This document shows, piece by piece, positions 47,312-55,472 of a stretch of 64,000 bases of DNA. Each line of letters opens with the position of its first letter. The first letter of the stretch is position 1. Under the pieces are notes generated by a model. The model ran no database searches. It had not been told where the DNA came from and worked only from the letters and a program-made list of their open reading frames with translations. The translations under genes and the position numbers were made by a program. Origin of the DNA: Microbacterium sp. Se63.02b (GTDB lineage Bacteria > Actinomycetota > Actinomycetes > Actinomycetales > Microbacteriaceae); NCBI RefSeq assembly GCF_014171575.1, contig NZ_CP050453.1, forward strand, positions 248,001-312,000. Reading direction: 5' to 3'.

Positions 47312-47794
47312 ATGGTGAACATGACCCGCAACCAGGCATCCGTCGTCGACGAGGAGACCTTCTCGGTGCGACGCAGCATCCAGATCGCGGCGCCCGTCGA
47401 CAAGGTCTGGCGCGCCGTGGCCGAGCCCGAGCACATCTCGCGCTGGTTCGGGCGCACCGTGCTCGACGGCGCGGGCGTCGGCGCCACCGGGACGATGACC
47501 TTCCCCGACTACGACGTGATCCCGCTCCGCGTCGAGGAGTACGACGAGCCCCGCCGCATCACGTATCGGTGGAACAACGACGACGCCCTCGGGAAGCTCC
47601 CCGACAGCATCGACGAGTCGACCTCGACCGTCTTCACCTTCACGCTCGAAGAGGTCGACGGCGGCACGCGCCTCACGGTCGTGGAGAGCGGATTCGAGCG
47701 CACGTCCGAGCCCCGAGCCAACCTCGAGTCGCACCGCACCGGCTGGGACCTGGAGCTCGACAAGATGGTCGCACTGGTGGAAGGCGAAGCATGA
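47312..47794 (+). CDS. SRPBCC (AHSA1-like) domain protein
   Basis: A 160-residue START/Bet v1-like fold: VRRSIQIAAPVDKVWRAVAE, PEHISRWFGRTVLD, ITYRWNNDD and VFTFTLEEVDGGTRLTVVES GF, then the C-terminal helix TGWDLELDKMVALVEG. Such proteins bind hydrophobic ligands. The start is ATG 47312 with AAAGG upstream. Its stop overlaps the ArsR start, a very common pairing in bacteria. Confidence 0.88.
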   Translation: MVNMTRNQASVVDEETFSVRRSIQIAAPVDKVWRAVAEPEHISRWFGRTVLDGAGVGATGTMTFPDYDVIPLRVEEYDEPRRITYRWNNDDALGKLPDSIDESTSTVFTFTLEEVDGGTRLTVVESGFERTSEPRANLESHRTGWDLELDKMVALVEGEA

Positions 47795-48108
47795 CCGCAG
47801 GAACCCTGACGCCCATGTTCGCGGCACTCGCTGACGAGACGCGCTGGAGCATCCTGGCGGCTCTCGGCGAGGGGGATGCCTCGGCGTCCGCCCTCGCCGG
47901 GCGCCTTCCGGTGAGCAGGCAGGCGATCGCGAAGCACCTCGCCGTGCTGCAGGAGGTCGGACTCGTCGAGCCCGTGCGGGCCGGCCGCGAGCTGCGCTTC
48001 CGTGTCGTGGGGGCGGAGCTTTCGGCCACCGCGCAGAAGCTCGATGCGATCGGCCGCGAGTGGGACCGTCGTCTCGCTGCGATCAAGGAGATCGCCGAAG
48101 GACTCTGA
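47791..48108 (+). CDS. ArsR-family regulator
   Basis: A 105-residue winged helix: MFAALADETRWSILAALGEG, LAGRLPVSRQAIAKHLAVLQ, EVGLVEPVRAGRELRFRVVG. No Cys is present, so no metal sensing. Coupled to the SRPBCC gene (ATGA). Likely represses its own operon through the paired TGCAAC-N6-GTTGCA sites upstream. Confidence 0.9.
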   Translation: MTAGTLTPMFAALADETRWSILAALGEGDASASALAGRLPVSRQAIAKHLAVLQEVGLVEPVRAGRELRFRVVGAELSATAQKLDAIGREWDRRLAAIKEIAEGL

Positions 48109-48118
48109 GGTCCGGGGG

Positions 48119-48676
48119 TCACTCCGACGTCTCGGGGCCTTCGTGGTCGCGGATCACGTCGCGCAGCTCCTGGTCGAGGTCGGAGGCCTCTTCGATCGCC
48201 GCCGTCATCCCCGCGAGGAAGCGCGTCACGACGGCGCGCTCCTGGTCGGACAGCTCGTCGACGAGGGTGAGCATCCTGCGGTGCATCGCCCCCAGGGTGG
48301 CGCGCACCTCCTCGTCGCTGCTGACGCTCGGCACGATCACGCCGGCGCGTCGGTCCGTCGGGTGTGCTTCGCGGCGTACATGGCCGCCCTTCTCGAGGCG
48401 GTCGATGAGCGTCGTCGTCGATGCCGTGGAGATGTCGAGCATCCGGGCGATGTCGATGGGGCGGACGATCCGTCCCGCCCGCTGCTCGCGGAGCAGGAAG
48501 CGCAGGGCCATGAGGTCGGTCTCGTTCATCCCCATGGAGGCGCGGGTGCGCGCCCGCATGGCCGTCTCGGCGGATCGATAGCGCCGCAGCATGTTGAGCA
48601 CGTCGACCGTGCTGATGCTCTCGCCATCGGGGTACCAATAGCCCGAGCGTGCGTAGTCCTGGGACTCGGACATCAT
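48119..48676 (-). CDS. MarR-family regulator
   Basis: A 185-residue protein. The winged helix reads MNETDLMALRFLLREQRAGR, IVRPIDIARMLDISTASTTT and LIDRLEKGGHVRREAHPTDR, the standard MarR recognition helix and wing; dimer helices are at both ends. Start 48676 is fixed by an ATGA overlap with the upstream 79-residue gene. Target unknown. Confidence 0.88.
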   Translation of the reverse strand: MMSESQDYARSGYWYPDGESISTVDVLNMLRRYRSAETAMRARTRASMGMNETDLMALRFLLREQRAGRIVRPIDIARMLDISTASTTTLIDRLEKGGHVRREAHPTDRRAGVIVPSVSSDEEVRATLGAMHRRMLTLVDELSDQERAVVTRFLAGMTAAIEEASDLDQELRDVIRDHEGPETSE

Positions 48677-48912
48677 GCCACCTCGCCGTCTTCGCTCGCG
48701 GCCATCGGCTCCCGCTCCAGCATCTCCACCGCTCCGGTGGCGACCTCCGCCGGGACGATGCGGAGGAACCCGCCCGTGATCGCGTCGTTCTCCGCGACGA
48801 TGATGCTCTCGATCCGATGCCGGGGAACCGCGGGGAACTGTTCGTGGAGATGGTCGAGCAGCTCGGAGTAGTCGATGTACCTCGCGTCTTCGAGGTTGAC
48901 TCGCTCGAACAT
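48673..48912 (-). CDS. Small protein resembling the three-helix bundle dimerization domain family
   Basis: A 79-residue protein with the pattern DYSELLDHLHEQFPAVPRHR, which matches the short actinobacterial three-helix bundle proteins where FP.VP..RI joins two helices. The C-terminus carries a second short region (EVATGAVEMLEREPMAASED). Coupled to the MarR gene. Function unknown. Confidence 0.65.
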   Translation of the reverse strand: MFERVNLEDARYIDYSELLDHLHEQFPAVPRHRIESIIVAENDAITGGFLRIVPAEVATGAVEMLEREPMAASEDGEVA

Positions 48913-48972
48913 GGCTTCCTTTCGCCGCGGATTCCCATCCTCTCATCCCGCAGACGGCCTGATCTCTCGGTA

Positions 48973-48984
48973 TTTTGCTAGACA
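48973..48984. promoter_or_regulatory. Possible MarR half-site before the MarR gene
   Basis: TTTTGCTAGACA resembles half of the palindrome TTTAGCTAGCTAAA found after this MarR gene and lies about 60 bases before its start. Weak on its own. Confidence 0.35.
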
Positions 48985-49041
48985 GCCCAGTAACCAGTTG
49001 AGCGAGGTACCATGGGCGCGGCGGGTATGGGGAGAGGTGAC

Positions 49042-49485
49042 ATGGGGAGGACCCTGGAGACCGCGACGTCGGAGCTCGTGCGGAGTGTGGATGAACTGCG
49101 TCGCATCGACGCGCAGCTGACGCGACGTCTCGTGGCGCAGCGGCAGCCGAATGAGACCGATCGCGCCGCCATGCGCTGCATCGCGGCCGCACCCACGGAT
49201 CAACCGGTCACTCCCGGCGATCTCGCGACCCACCTGGGTGTGAGCACGGCGGCTGTCACCTCTGTCATCCGCCGCCTGGCCGACCGCGGGATGATCGTCG
49301 TCGCCCCGCATCCCGGCGATGCGCGATCCAAGGTCGTGCGACCGTCGCTGCGTGACCTGCACTCTCCGGCGGATGACATCTCCCGGCGCATCGAACGACT
49401 CGAGAGCGAGTTCTCGCCGGAGCAGGTGCGGGTCATCTCCCGGTTCCTTCGGCGCCTGACCGAAGAGCTCGCCGACGCCGGATGA
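49042..49485 (+). CDS. MarR-family regulator
   Basis: A 147-residue winged-helix protein: TATSELVRSVDELRRIDAQL, QPVTPGDLATHLGVSTAAVT, SVIRRLADRGMIVVAPHPGD, then RSKVVRPS in the wing. Start ATG 49042 is preceded by GAGAGG; an upstream Met at 49012 has no site. A perfect palindrome lies between it and the next small gene, which it may control. Confidence 0.87.
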   Translation: MGRTLETATSELVRSVDELRRIDAQLTRRLVAQRQPNETDRAAMRCIAAAPTDQPVTPGDLATHLGVSTAAVTSVIRRLADRGMIVVAPHPGDARSKVVRPSLRDLHSPADDISRRIERLESEFSPEQVRVISRFLRRLTEELADAG

Positions 49486-49496
49486 GCCGACTTCCA

Positions 49497-49510
49497 TTTA
49501 GCTAGCTAAA
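49497..49510. promoter_or_regulatory. Perfect palindrome, probable MarR operator
   Basis: TTTAGCTAGCTAAA, immediately followed by ACTAGT, lies 45 bases upstream of the small DUF7882-like gene and just after the MarR gene. AT-rich perfect symmetry suits a MarR dimer. Confidence 0.6.
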
Positions 49511-49554
49511 CTAGTAATCTATCTTCCATAACATCTCTTTCACGAGGAGGGGTC

Positions 49555-49878
49555 ATGGGAAAGCTCAGCTACGCAGGTGAGGCGCAGCGGTTCGAACTCG
49601 ACGACGAGGTGCTCGCGCATCTCCGATTGGTCACCGTCACGAAGCTGCGCCGGGGGGAGTCGTTCCCGCTCACCGTTCCGACGGACGGCGCGACATCCGA
49701 GACGCTGTGGATCCACGCCTCGATCCCGATCCGCTTCGAGGTCCGCGACGACATCGAGCTCAAGCGTCCGCTGCTGGTCAAGATGATGGCCGCGGCGAGT
49801 TCGTCGAACGGCCTCGATCTCACCGACATGGAGCTCGCTCCGTCGATCATGGCGCCGCGGATGCCCGCGGTCGCCTGA
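49555..49878 (+). CDS. DUF7882-like small protein
   Basis: A 107-residue protein. The layout MGKLSYAGEAQRFELDDEVL, VTVTKLRRGESFPLTV and TLWIHASIPIRFEV matches my memory of a short Microbacteriaceae family (DUF7882), sometimes mislabelled ATP-dependent DNA ligase although no nucleotidyltransferase motif is present. The RBS is strong (GAGGAGG). Such genes often follow MarR regulators in this group. Function unknown. Confidence 0.7.
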   Translation: MGKLSYAGEAQRFELDDEVLAHLRLVTVTKLRRGESFPLTVPTDGATSETLWIHASIPIRFEVRDDIELKRPLLVKMMAAASSSNGLDLTDMELAPSIMAPRMPAVA

Positions 49879-49941
49879 AGACCCGCCCCTCCGTCGGTCG
49901 TGCTCTCGGGCAAAGCAGTGCGACCGTGCGGCGAGGCGAGA

Positions 49942-50020
49942 GGTGACGCAGCCGGGGGGTGATCGCGTCACCGCACACGACATCCGGCCACCGGGATTCG
50001 GGTTCCCGCTGGCCGGATGT
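49942..50020. terminator. Two hairpins between convergent genes
   Basis: Arms GGTGACGC/GCGTCACC (49942-49972) and ACATCCGGCCA/TGGCCGGATGT (49980-50020), both perfect. They lie between the DUF7882-like gene and the SDR gene, which end facing each other. Confidence 0.6.
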
Positions 50021-50061
50021 CTGTGAAAACCGGATGCCTGTGAGCTCCGGATGCTCCTGGA

Positions 50062-50826
50062 TCAGAGCGCCGTGTAGCCGCCGTCGACCAGGTGGTAGCT
50101 GCCGGTGATGAAGCTGGCCGCATCGCTGGCGAGGAACGCGACGAGGTTCGCGACCTCGTCGGCCTGACCCAGGCGTCCGATCGGGTGCTTCGACACGAGG
50201 AAGTCCTTGGCCGCGGCGTCCATGCTCGCCAGCAGCGGGGTGTCGATGAAGCCGGGGCCGACCGAGTTGACCCGGACGCCCTGCGCCGAGTACTCGAGAG
50301 CGGCCGACTTCGTCATGCCGACGACGCCGTGCTTGGCGGTGACATACGCGGGGGAGCCGGCGAAGCCGACGCTGCCCAGGATCGATGCGATGTTGACCAC
50401 CGAGCCGCCCCCGTTCGCGAGGATCGACGGGATCTGCGCCTTCATGTTGCGGAACACCGCGTTGAGGTTGATCGCGATGACCTTGTCCCATGCGTCGTCC
50501 TCGTACTCCGCCGTCGGCGCGGTGGCGCCGCCGATGCCGGCGTTGTTGACGCCGATGCGCAGCGGCGCGAGCGTGTTGGCGAGCTCGACCGACGACGCGA
50601 TCCATGCGGCGTCCGTCGCATCGCCGACCGACGCTTCGGCGGTGCCGCCGGCGGCGCGGATCTCCTCGACGACCGCATTCGCATGCTCGGCGTTCAGGTC
50701 GTTGACCACGACCGATGCACCGTTCTTCGCCAGCAGGAGGGCGGTCGATCGTCCGATCCCGCTGCCCGCTCCCGTCACGATCGCCGAGCGGTTCGAGACG
50801 TCGTACTGAGCCACGAGAGACTCCAC
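50062..50826 (-). CDS. SDR-family oxidoreductase, candidate 4-pyridoxate dehydrogenase of the B6 pathway
   Basis: A 254-residue NAD(P)-dependent dehydrogenase. Cofactor loop IVTGAGSGIGRSTALLLA, NNAGIGG, catalytic Ser in NIASILGS and Tyr/Lys in PAYVTAKHGVVGMT, cofactor-proofing PGFIDTPLL. Divergent from the operon for the lower vitamin B6 pathway. That pathway needs an enzyme to oxidise the 5-hydroxymethyl group of 4-pyridoxate, and no homologue of the M. loti FAD enzyme is seen in the window, so this SDR is a candidate for the step. That assignment is by context only. SDR identity is firm. Confidence 0.8.
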   Translation of the reverse strand: MESLVAQYDVSNRSAIVTGAGSGIGRSTALLLAKNGASVVVNDLNAEHANAVVEEIRAAGGTAEASVGDATDAAWIASSVELANTLAPLRIGVNNAGIGGATAPTAEYEDDAWDKVIAINLNAVFRNMKAQIPSILANGGGSVVNIASILGSVGFAGSPAYVTAKHGVVGMTKSAALEYSAQGVRVNSVGPGFIDTPLLASMDAAAKDFLVSKHPIGRLGQADEVANLVAFLASDAASFITGSYHLVDGGYTAL

Positions 50827-51027
50827 TTCCGGGCGGGCGCGGTGCCGGGAGATCTTCTCGGACGGTCCGTCCTTCCTTCCACCCTACGCCCGATTCGAGG
50901 CGATGGATTCATGTGAATGGATATCGTGCGTCGACGCGTCGGTCGCCGCGTTACGGCTGCGTAAAACGTTCGGCTCCTCCGGAGGGCGCTCTTGCGCGAA
51001 AGAGGATTCACAGGGCAGAATCTCTAC

Positions 51028-51064
51028 CATTGCGAGAATCACCGTTCAGAATGTAATAATTCTG
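51028..51064 (+). promoter_or_regulatory. Promoter region of the lower B6 catabolic operon
   Basis: CATTGCGAGAA at 51028-51038 is, on the other strand, TTCTCGCAATG, one base from TTCTCACAATG at 60474-60484 in the transporter promoter. A symmetric CAGAATGTAATAATTCTG follows at 51047-51064. TTGCGA (51030) and TAATAA (51054) could be -35 and -10 elements. The 295-base divergent gap 50827-51121 has no gene. Confidence 0.5.
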
Positions 51065-51121
51065 CGGTCGGTGATCCGCTGTCACGGCGCCGACGCGCGA
51101 CCGACAGGAAGAGAGATCGAC

Positions 51122-52255
51122 ATGACCGAACGCCCACGCCACGCCGAGGTTTCGGGCGGCGGCTTCGCGGGTCTCACCGCAGCCACCGCCCTCGCACAGA
51201 TGGGGTGGAGTGTGCGACTGCACGAGCGTCGCCCTGAGCTGAGCTCGGAGGGCGCGGGGATCGTGCTGTGGAACAACAGTCTTCAGGTGCTCGACAAGAT
51301 CAAAGCCGGGCCCGACCTGATGTCGAACTCCATGACGCCGCCGGCGTACGAGACGCGCATGAACAACGTCATCCAGTCGCAGGAAGAACTCCCCGGCATC
51401 CGTTGGCGCACGCTCACCCGTCCGCACCTTCACCAGACGCTCCTGTTCGCCGCCCGTGAGGCCGGAGTAGAGATACTGGCCGGATCCGAGGTGACCGGGG
51501 CCACCGCGGACGGCACGATCTCTTTCGCGAACGGCGAGACGGCCGAGGCCGACCTCATCGTCGGAGCCGATGGTGTGGGCTCGGCCGTTCGCGACTCGCT
51601 CGGCATCCCTCTCAAACGCGAACGGTCGCGCGACGGGATCACGCGGTTCCTCGTCCCGCGCCGCAAAGAAGAACTGCAGGCGCTCGAGCCCGATACGGAG
51701 TGGGACAACGTCATCGACTTCTGGAATCTCGAACCCCGGGTGCTGCGGGTCCTCTACACGCCCGCGAACGACCGGGAGCTCTACATCGCCCTCATGGCCC
51801 CCGCCGCAGACTCGCAGGGCTCGCGTGTGCCGATCGATCTCGATCTGTGGACGTCGGTGTTTCCGCAGCTGGCACCCGTGCTCGCGGACGCGGCGAAGAT
51901 CCCCGGGCGCTACTACGGGTACCAGACCACACGCCTGGATCATTGGACCGAGGGCAAGGTCGCACTGATCGGCGACGCCGCACACGCCATGTGCCCCGCG
52001 CTCGCGCAGGGCGCCGGATGCGCGATGCAGAACGCCTGGACACTGGCCGTCGCAGCGACCGACGGAGCATCGATTCCCGAGGCGCTGCAGGAGTGGGAGC
52101 GGCTCGAACGTCCACTGACGGACCTCGCCCAGGACCGCTCCCAGTGGTACGCCGACACCCGTGAGATGGCCAAGGGCAATCAGTTCCAGGGCGACTCCGT
52201 GACCACCGCCCTGTACAACCCCACCGATCCGCACCGACACGAGGTCCCCGCATGA
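51122..52255 (+). CDS. FAD-dependent 3-hydroxy-2-methylpyridine-5-carboxylate monooxygenase (MHPCO-type, ring opening)
   Basis: Class A flavin monooxygenase that hydroxylates and opens the pyridine ring, giving (acetamidomethylene)succinate. The FAD fold starts AEVSGGGFAGLTAATALAQM; DG motif LIVGADGVGSAVRDSLG; GD motif GKVALIGDAAHAMCPALAQG AGCAM. Stretches that match the M. loti MHPCO as I remember it are TPPAYETRMN (active-site Tyr), WDNVIDFWNLEPRVLRVLY, LMAPAADSQGSRVPIDLDLW. At 377 residues it has the expected length. First gene of the operon; its stop overlaps the next start (ATGA). Confidence 0.87.
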   Translation: MTERPRHAEVSGGGFAGLTAATALAQMGWSVRLHERRPELSSEGAGIVLWNNSLQVLDKIKAGPDLMSNSMTPPAYETRMNNVIQSQEELPGIRWRTLTRPHLHQTLLFAAREAGVEILAGSEVTGATADGTISFANGETAEADLIVGADGVGSAVRDSLGIPLKRERSRDGITRFLVPRRKEELQALEPDTEWDNVIDFWNLEPRVLRVLYTPANDRELYIALMAPAADSQGSRVPIDLDLWTSVFPQLAPVLADAAKIPGRYYGYQTTRLDHWTEGKVALIGDAAHAMCPALAQGAGCAMQNAWTLAVAATDGASIPEALQEWERLERPLTDLAQDRSQWYADTREMAKGNQFQGDSVTTALYNPTDPHRHEVPA

Positions 52256-52833
52256 GCATCGATCCGCACTACCAGGTCCGCGCCTTCCACTCCTTCGTGC
52301 AGGAGACGCTGCACGATGTCGGACCGGCACCCGCGCAGCCGCTCGTCAAGGCCGCGGTCGCCGTCGTCATCAAGAACCCGTATGCCGGACGGTGGGTCGA
52401 AGATCTCACCCCGCTCATCGATCACAGTGCGAGCCTCGGCACCGAACTGGGGGCACGTGCGCTCGCCCTCCTCGGCGGCCGACCCGCCGAGAGCTACGGC
52501 AAGGGCGGGATCGCGGGACTCGACGGCGAGCAGGAGCACGTCGTGGCGTGCGTCACCACCGTGTTCGGGAACGCGTTCCGAGATGCGATTGGAGGGGGAG
52601 AGGCCTGGATCTCCTCCGCCACCAAGTCGGCTGCGGCAGGAAGCTCGATCGACATCCCCCTCGCGTACAAGGATGAGGTCTATGTGCGGTCGCACTACGA
52701 CGCGATCACGCTGACGCTCCCCGATGCGCCCCGTCCCGATGAGCTCGTCATCATCGCGGCGGTCGCAACCGGAGGGCGCCCGAACGCCCGCGTCGGAGGT
52801 ATCACCGCCGCCGAAGTCCTTGCCCGACACTGA
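52252..52833 (+). CDS. Amino acid synthesis (DUF1185-type) family protein in the B6 operon
   Basis: A 193-residue protein of the Pfam amino acid synthesis family (formerly DUF1185): VKAAVAVVIKNPYAGRWVED, YGKGGIAGLDGEQEHVVACV, AGSSIDIPLAYKDEVYVRSH and ATGGRPNARVGGI. The family has solved structures but no established reaction. It is coupled to the ring-opening monooxygenase gene, so a helper or hydrolase role in the pathway is plausible but unproven. Confidence 0.8.
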   Translation: MSIDPHYQVRAFHSFVQETLHDVGPAPAQPLVKAAVAVVIKNPYAGRWVEDLTPLIDHSASLGTELGARALALLGGRPAESYGKGGIAGLDGEQEHVVACVTTVFGNAFRDAIGGGEAWISSATKSAAAGSSIDIPLAYKDEVYVRSHYDAITLTLPDAPRPDELVIIAAVATGGRPNARVGGITAAEVLARH

Positions 52834-52875
52834 GAACAGCGCCCGCACGGGCACCCCTACCCCCGAGGAGACAGC

Positions 52876-53655
52876 GTGACGTACACGCATTCGCAGTACT
52901 ACGAGGACCAGTCCATCGCCAGCGTGCTCGCGGATGTCGCGCGCGCCCACCGCATCCTCGAGCTGGAGGGCCACGGCGACATGTCGATGGGACACCTCTC
53001 GTTTCGAGACCCGTTCGGGCGAGGACTGTGGCTCAAGCGCGGCAATCTCGCGTTGAGCGAGGTCGAGGGAGACGACTTCATCCTGATCGACTTCGACGGT
53101 GCGGTGCTCGAGGGGACCGGCCTGCGGCACCTGGAATGGCCGTTGCATGCGGAGATCATGAAGGCGCGACCCGACGTCAACTTCGTGGGGCACTCTCATG
53201 CCCACTTCTCCACCCTGCTCGGCGCCTCGCAGGAGCAGCTCAAGCCCTACAACAACCACGGCGTGTGGTTCGCGTACGAAGGCGTACCGCGCTTCGCCGA
53301 GACGAGCCACATCATCACCACGGTCCCGCTCGGCGTGGCAGCCGCCGCAGCGCTCGGTGACGCCCAGGCGCTGCTCCTCGCCAACCACGGCATCGCGTTC
53401 GTCGGATCGACGGTCGCCGAGGTCACGCTCACGGGGATCTTCCTCGAGAAGGCGGCGCGCTTCCAGGTCGACCTCGGCGCAGCCGGCTTCACCCCGATCG
53501 AGCCCACTCCGGAAGAGACGAAGGAGAAGTTCGACCGGATCTACCCCGCGAAGGCCCAGCACAACTTCTGGACCTATTTCAATCGCCGCCTCGAGCGGGT
53601 CGAAGCCGCCTACGGCATCGGAATCTCCCCCATCGCCCTCCCGCCCGCCATCTGA
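52876..53655 (+). CDS. Class II aldolase family protein, probable 3-hydroxy-2-methylpyridine-4,5-dicarboxylate 4-decarboxylase
   Basis: A 259-residue metal enzyme of the class II aldolase/adducin fold. Metal-binding His residues are in VGHSHAHFSTLLG and LLLANHGIAFVG; the acid/base Glu region is LRHLEWPLHAEIMKARPDV. The decarboxylase of M. loti vitamin B6 breakdown has this fold, and the genes on both sides encode the steps before and after it, so this is the best assignment. Other class II aldolase reactions cannot be excluded from the sequence. GTG start with GAGGAG upstream. Confidence 0.8.
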   Translation: MTYTHSQYYEDQSIASVLADVARAHRILELEGHGDMSMGHLSFRDPFGRGLWLKRGNLALSEVEGDDFILIDFDGAVLEGTGLRHLEWPLHAEIMKARPDVNFVGHSHAHFSTLLGASQEQLKPYNNHGVWFAYEGVPRFAETSHIITTVPLGVAAAAALGDAQALLLANHGIAFVGSTVAEVTLTGIFLEKAARFQVDLGAAGFTPIEPTPEETKEKFDRIYPAKAQHNFWTYFNRRLERVEAAYGIGISPIALPPAI

Positions 53656-53684
53656 CCCGCACCAACCGAAAGAGAGCAACGATC

Positions 53685-54620
53685 ATGAGCAGCCTTCCCC
53701 GCATCGCCACCGTCGTGGGTTCCGGAACCATGGGTCCCGGCATCGCCGCCACTCTCGCCCGTGCGGGCGTGACCGTGCGCCTGTATGACATCTCCACCGA
53801 GGCCATCGAGCGGGCCGAAGCGGCCTACGGCGTCGTGCAGGGCGTTCTCGCGGCCGTCGACTCCCCATCCGCGCCCGGCGGATCCGTCGCGTTCGGTACC
53901 GACCTCGACGTGGCGCTCGAAGGGACGGAGCTGATCATCGAGGCCGTACCCGAGCGCCTCGATCTCAAGCAGAAGGTCCTCGCCGACCTCGAGGCGCGCA
54001 TCGGCGACGACGTCATCATCGCCACCAACACCTCCGGCATCCCGATCACCACGATGGGCAAGACCATGACCCGTCCTGGGCGACTGATCGGAATGCACTG
54101 GTCGAACCCGCCGCACCTGATCCCGATGATCGAGGTCATTCCCGGCGAGGACACCGATCCCGCACTCGTCGACGAACTCATCGGGATCGTCAAGGCGTTC
54201 GACTACGTGCCCGTCCTCGAGAAGGAGATCCCCGGATTCGTCGAGAACCGCGTCCTGTACGCGATCCTCCGCGAATGCATGGCGCTGTTGGACGAAGGCG
54301 TCGTGACTCCCGAGGGGCTGGACGCGTGCGTCAAGTGGGGCATCGGCTACAAGCTGTCGGTCGTCGGCCCCACCCGCCTGCTCGACATGGCAGGACTCGA
54401 CATCTACCAGGCGGTCTCCGGCTACCTCAACAAGGAGCTCGATGCGAGCACCGAGACGCCGAAGCTGATCCTCGACAAGATCGCCGAAGGGAAGCTCGGC
54501 TTCAAGTCCGGCAGCGGGATGTACGAGTACGGCCCCGGCGACGTCGACGCCAAGCGCAAGGAGATCATCACGGGCCTCATCGCGGCGCGCAAGACGCTGT
54601 CGTCCATCCCTGAGGTGTGA
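53685..54620 (+). CDS. 5-formyl-3-hydroxy-2-methylpyridine-4-carboxylate 5-dehydrogenase (3-HCDH family)
   Basis: NAD-dependent oxidation of the 5-formyl group to the 4,5-dicarboxylate. A 3-hydroxyacyl-CoA dehydrogenase fold of 311 residues: IATVVGSGTMGPGIAATLAR, NTSGIPITTM, GMHWSNPPHLIPMIEVIPGE, PGFVENRVLYAILREC, then VKWGIGYKLSVVGPTRLLDM AGLDIY. These stretches closely follow the M. loti enzyme as I remember it, including the WSNPPH that replaces the usual acyl-CoA-binding pattern. Operon position between decarboxylase and hydrolase agrees. Confidence 0.87.
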   Translation: MSSLPRIATVVGSGTMGPGIAATLARAGVTVRLYDISTEAIERAEAAYGVVQGVLAAVDSPSAPGGSVAFGTDLDVALEGTELIIEAVPERLDLKQKVLADLEARIGDDVIIATNTSGIPITTMGKTMTRPGRLIGMHWSNPPHLIPMIEVIPGEDTDPALVDELIGIVKAFDYVPVLEKEIPGFVENRVLYAILRECMALLDEGVVTPEGLDACVKWGIGYKLSVVGPTRLLDMAGLDIYQAVSGYLNKELDASTETPKLILDKIAEGKLGFKSGSGMYEYGPGDVDAKRKEIITGLIAARKTLSSIPEV

Positions 54621-55459
54621 TGACAGCCACGGCAGCCGTCGAGCGCATCGAGGACGGACTCTTCCGCACACGGGGCGCCGATGTCGATATCGCGTTCCGC
54701 GTGCGGGGGGAGGGGCCCGCCGTCGTGCTCCTGCACGGCACATCGGCGAACCACGCCGTGTGGGAACCGGTCGGCGACGCCCTCGCCGACCGGGCTACGG
54801 TGATCGCCCTCGATCAGCGCGGGCACGGACGCAGCGACAAGCCGGTCGCCGGCTACGCCGCCCTCGACTTCGCGGACGACGTGATCACGGTGCTGGATGC
54901 CCTGGGCGTCGCGGATGCCGTGATCGCCGGACACTCCCTCGGCGGGCGCAACGCGTGGGTCACCGCTGCCCGGCATCCGGATCGGGTGTCGGGAGCCGTC
55001 GTGGTCGACTACACGCCCTACGTCGAGGCCGCGGTCCTCGACGAGCTCGACATCCGCGTCGCGGCCGGCTTCCGCTCGTTCGACGGCGTCCTCGAGATCG
55101 AGGACTACCTCCGTGGGCGATACCCCGCGATACTGCCGGGCGCGATCGAACGTCGCGCGCGGTGGGGATACCTGCGAGCGGCCGATGGCCGCTGGATCCC
55201 CCGCGCGGACGAGCGGGCCATGAGGCAGCTCATCGAGGGGTTCCGCACCCCGTGGGACGCCGAATTCCGTGCGGTGCCGACGACCATGACGCACCTGCGC
55301 GGTGTCGACAGCAGCATCGTGAGCGAGGCCGCGTGGCGTCGCGCGATCGCCGACCGTCCGGATGACCGCTGGGTCGTCGTCGACGATGCAGACCACTACA
55401 TCCCCGAGGAGCATCCGCTCCTCGTCGCCGCCGAGATCGCCCGCGTTCTCGGTTTCTGA
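54620..55459 (+). CDS. Alpha/beta hydrolase, probable (E)-2-(acetamidomethylene)succinate hydrolase
   Basis: Final step of pathway I: hydrolysis to succinic semialdehyde, acetate, ammonia and CO2. A 279-residue alpha/beta hydrolase: VVLLHGTSANHAVWEPV (oxyanion), ALDQRGHGRSDKPVAGYAAL, nucleophile Ser in VIAGHSLGGRNAWVTAA, VVDYTPYVEAAVLDELDIRV, YLRGRYPAILPGAIERRA, and catalytic His in VDDADHYIPEEHP. The TPYxE, GRYPxI and GHSLGxRN stretches match the M. loti enzyme as remembered. Start overlaps the preceding stop. Confidence 0.87.
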   Translation: MTATAAVERIEDGLFRTRGADVDIAFRVRGEGPAVVLLHGTSANHAVWEPVGDALADRATVIALDQRGHGRSDKPVAGYAALDFADDVITVLDALGVADAVIAGHSLGGRNAWVTAARHPDRVSGAVVVDYTPYVEAAVLDELDIRVAAGFRSFDGVLEIEDYLRGRYPAILPGAIERRARWGYLRAADGRWIPRADERAMRQLIEGFRTPWDAEFRAVPTTMTHLRGVDSSIVSEAAWRRAIADRPDDRWVVVDDADHYIPEEHPLLVAAEIARVLGF

Positions 55460-55472
55460 CCGAAAGGAAGCC

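Noticed and set aside
53685..54620. Fatty-acid beta-oxidation 3-hydroxyacyl-CoA dehydrogenase
   Set aside because: The WSNPPH motif and the pathway neighbours fit the pyridine-carboxylate dehydrogenase; no other beta-oxidation gene is present.
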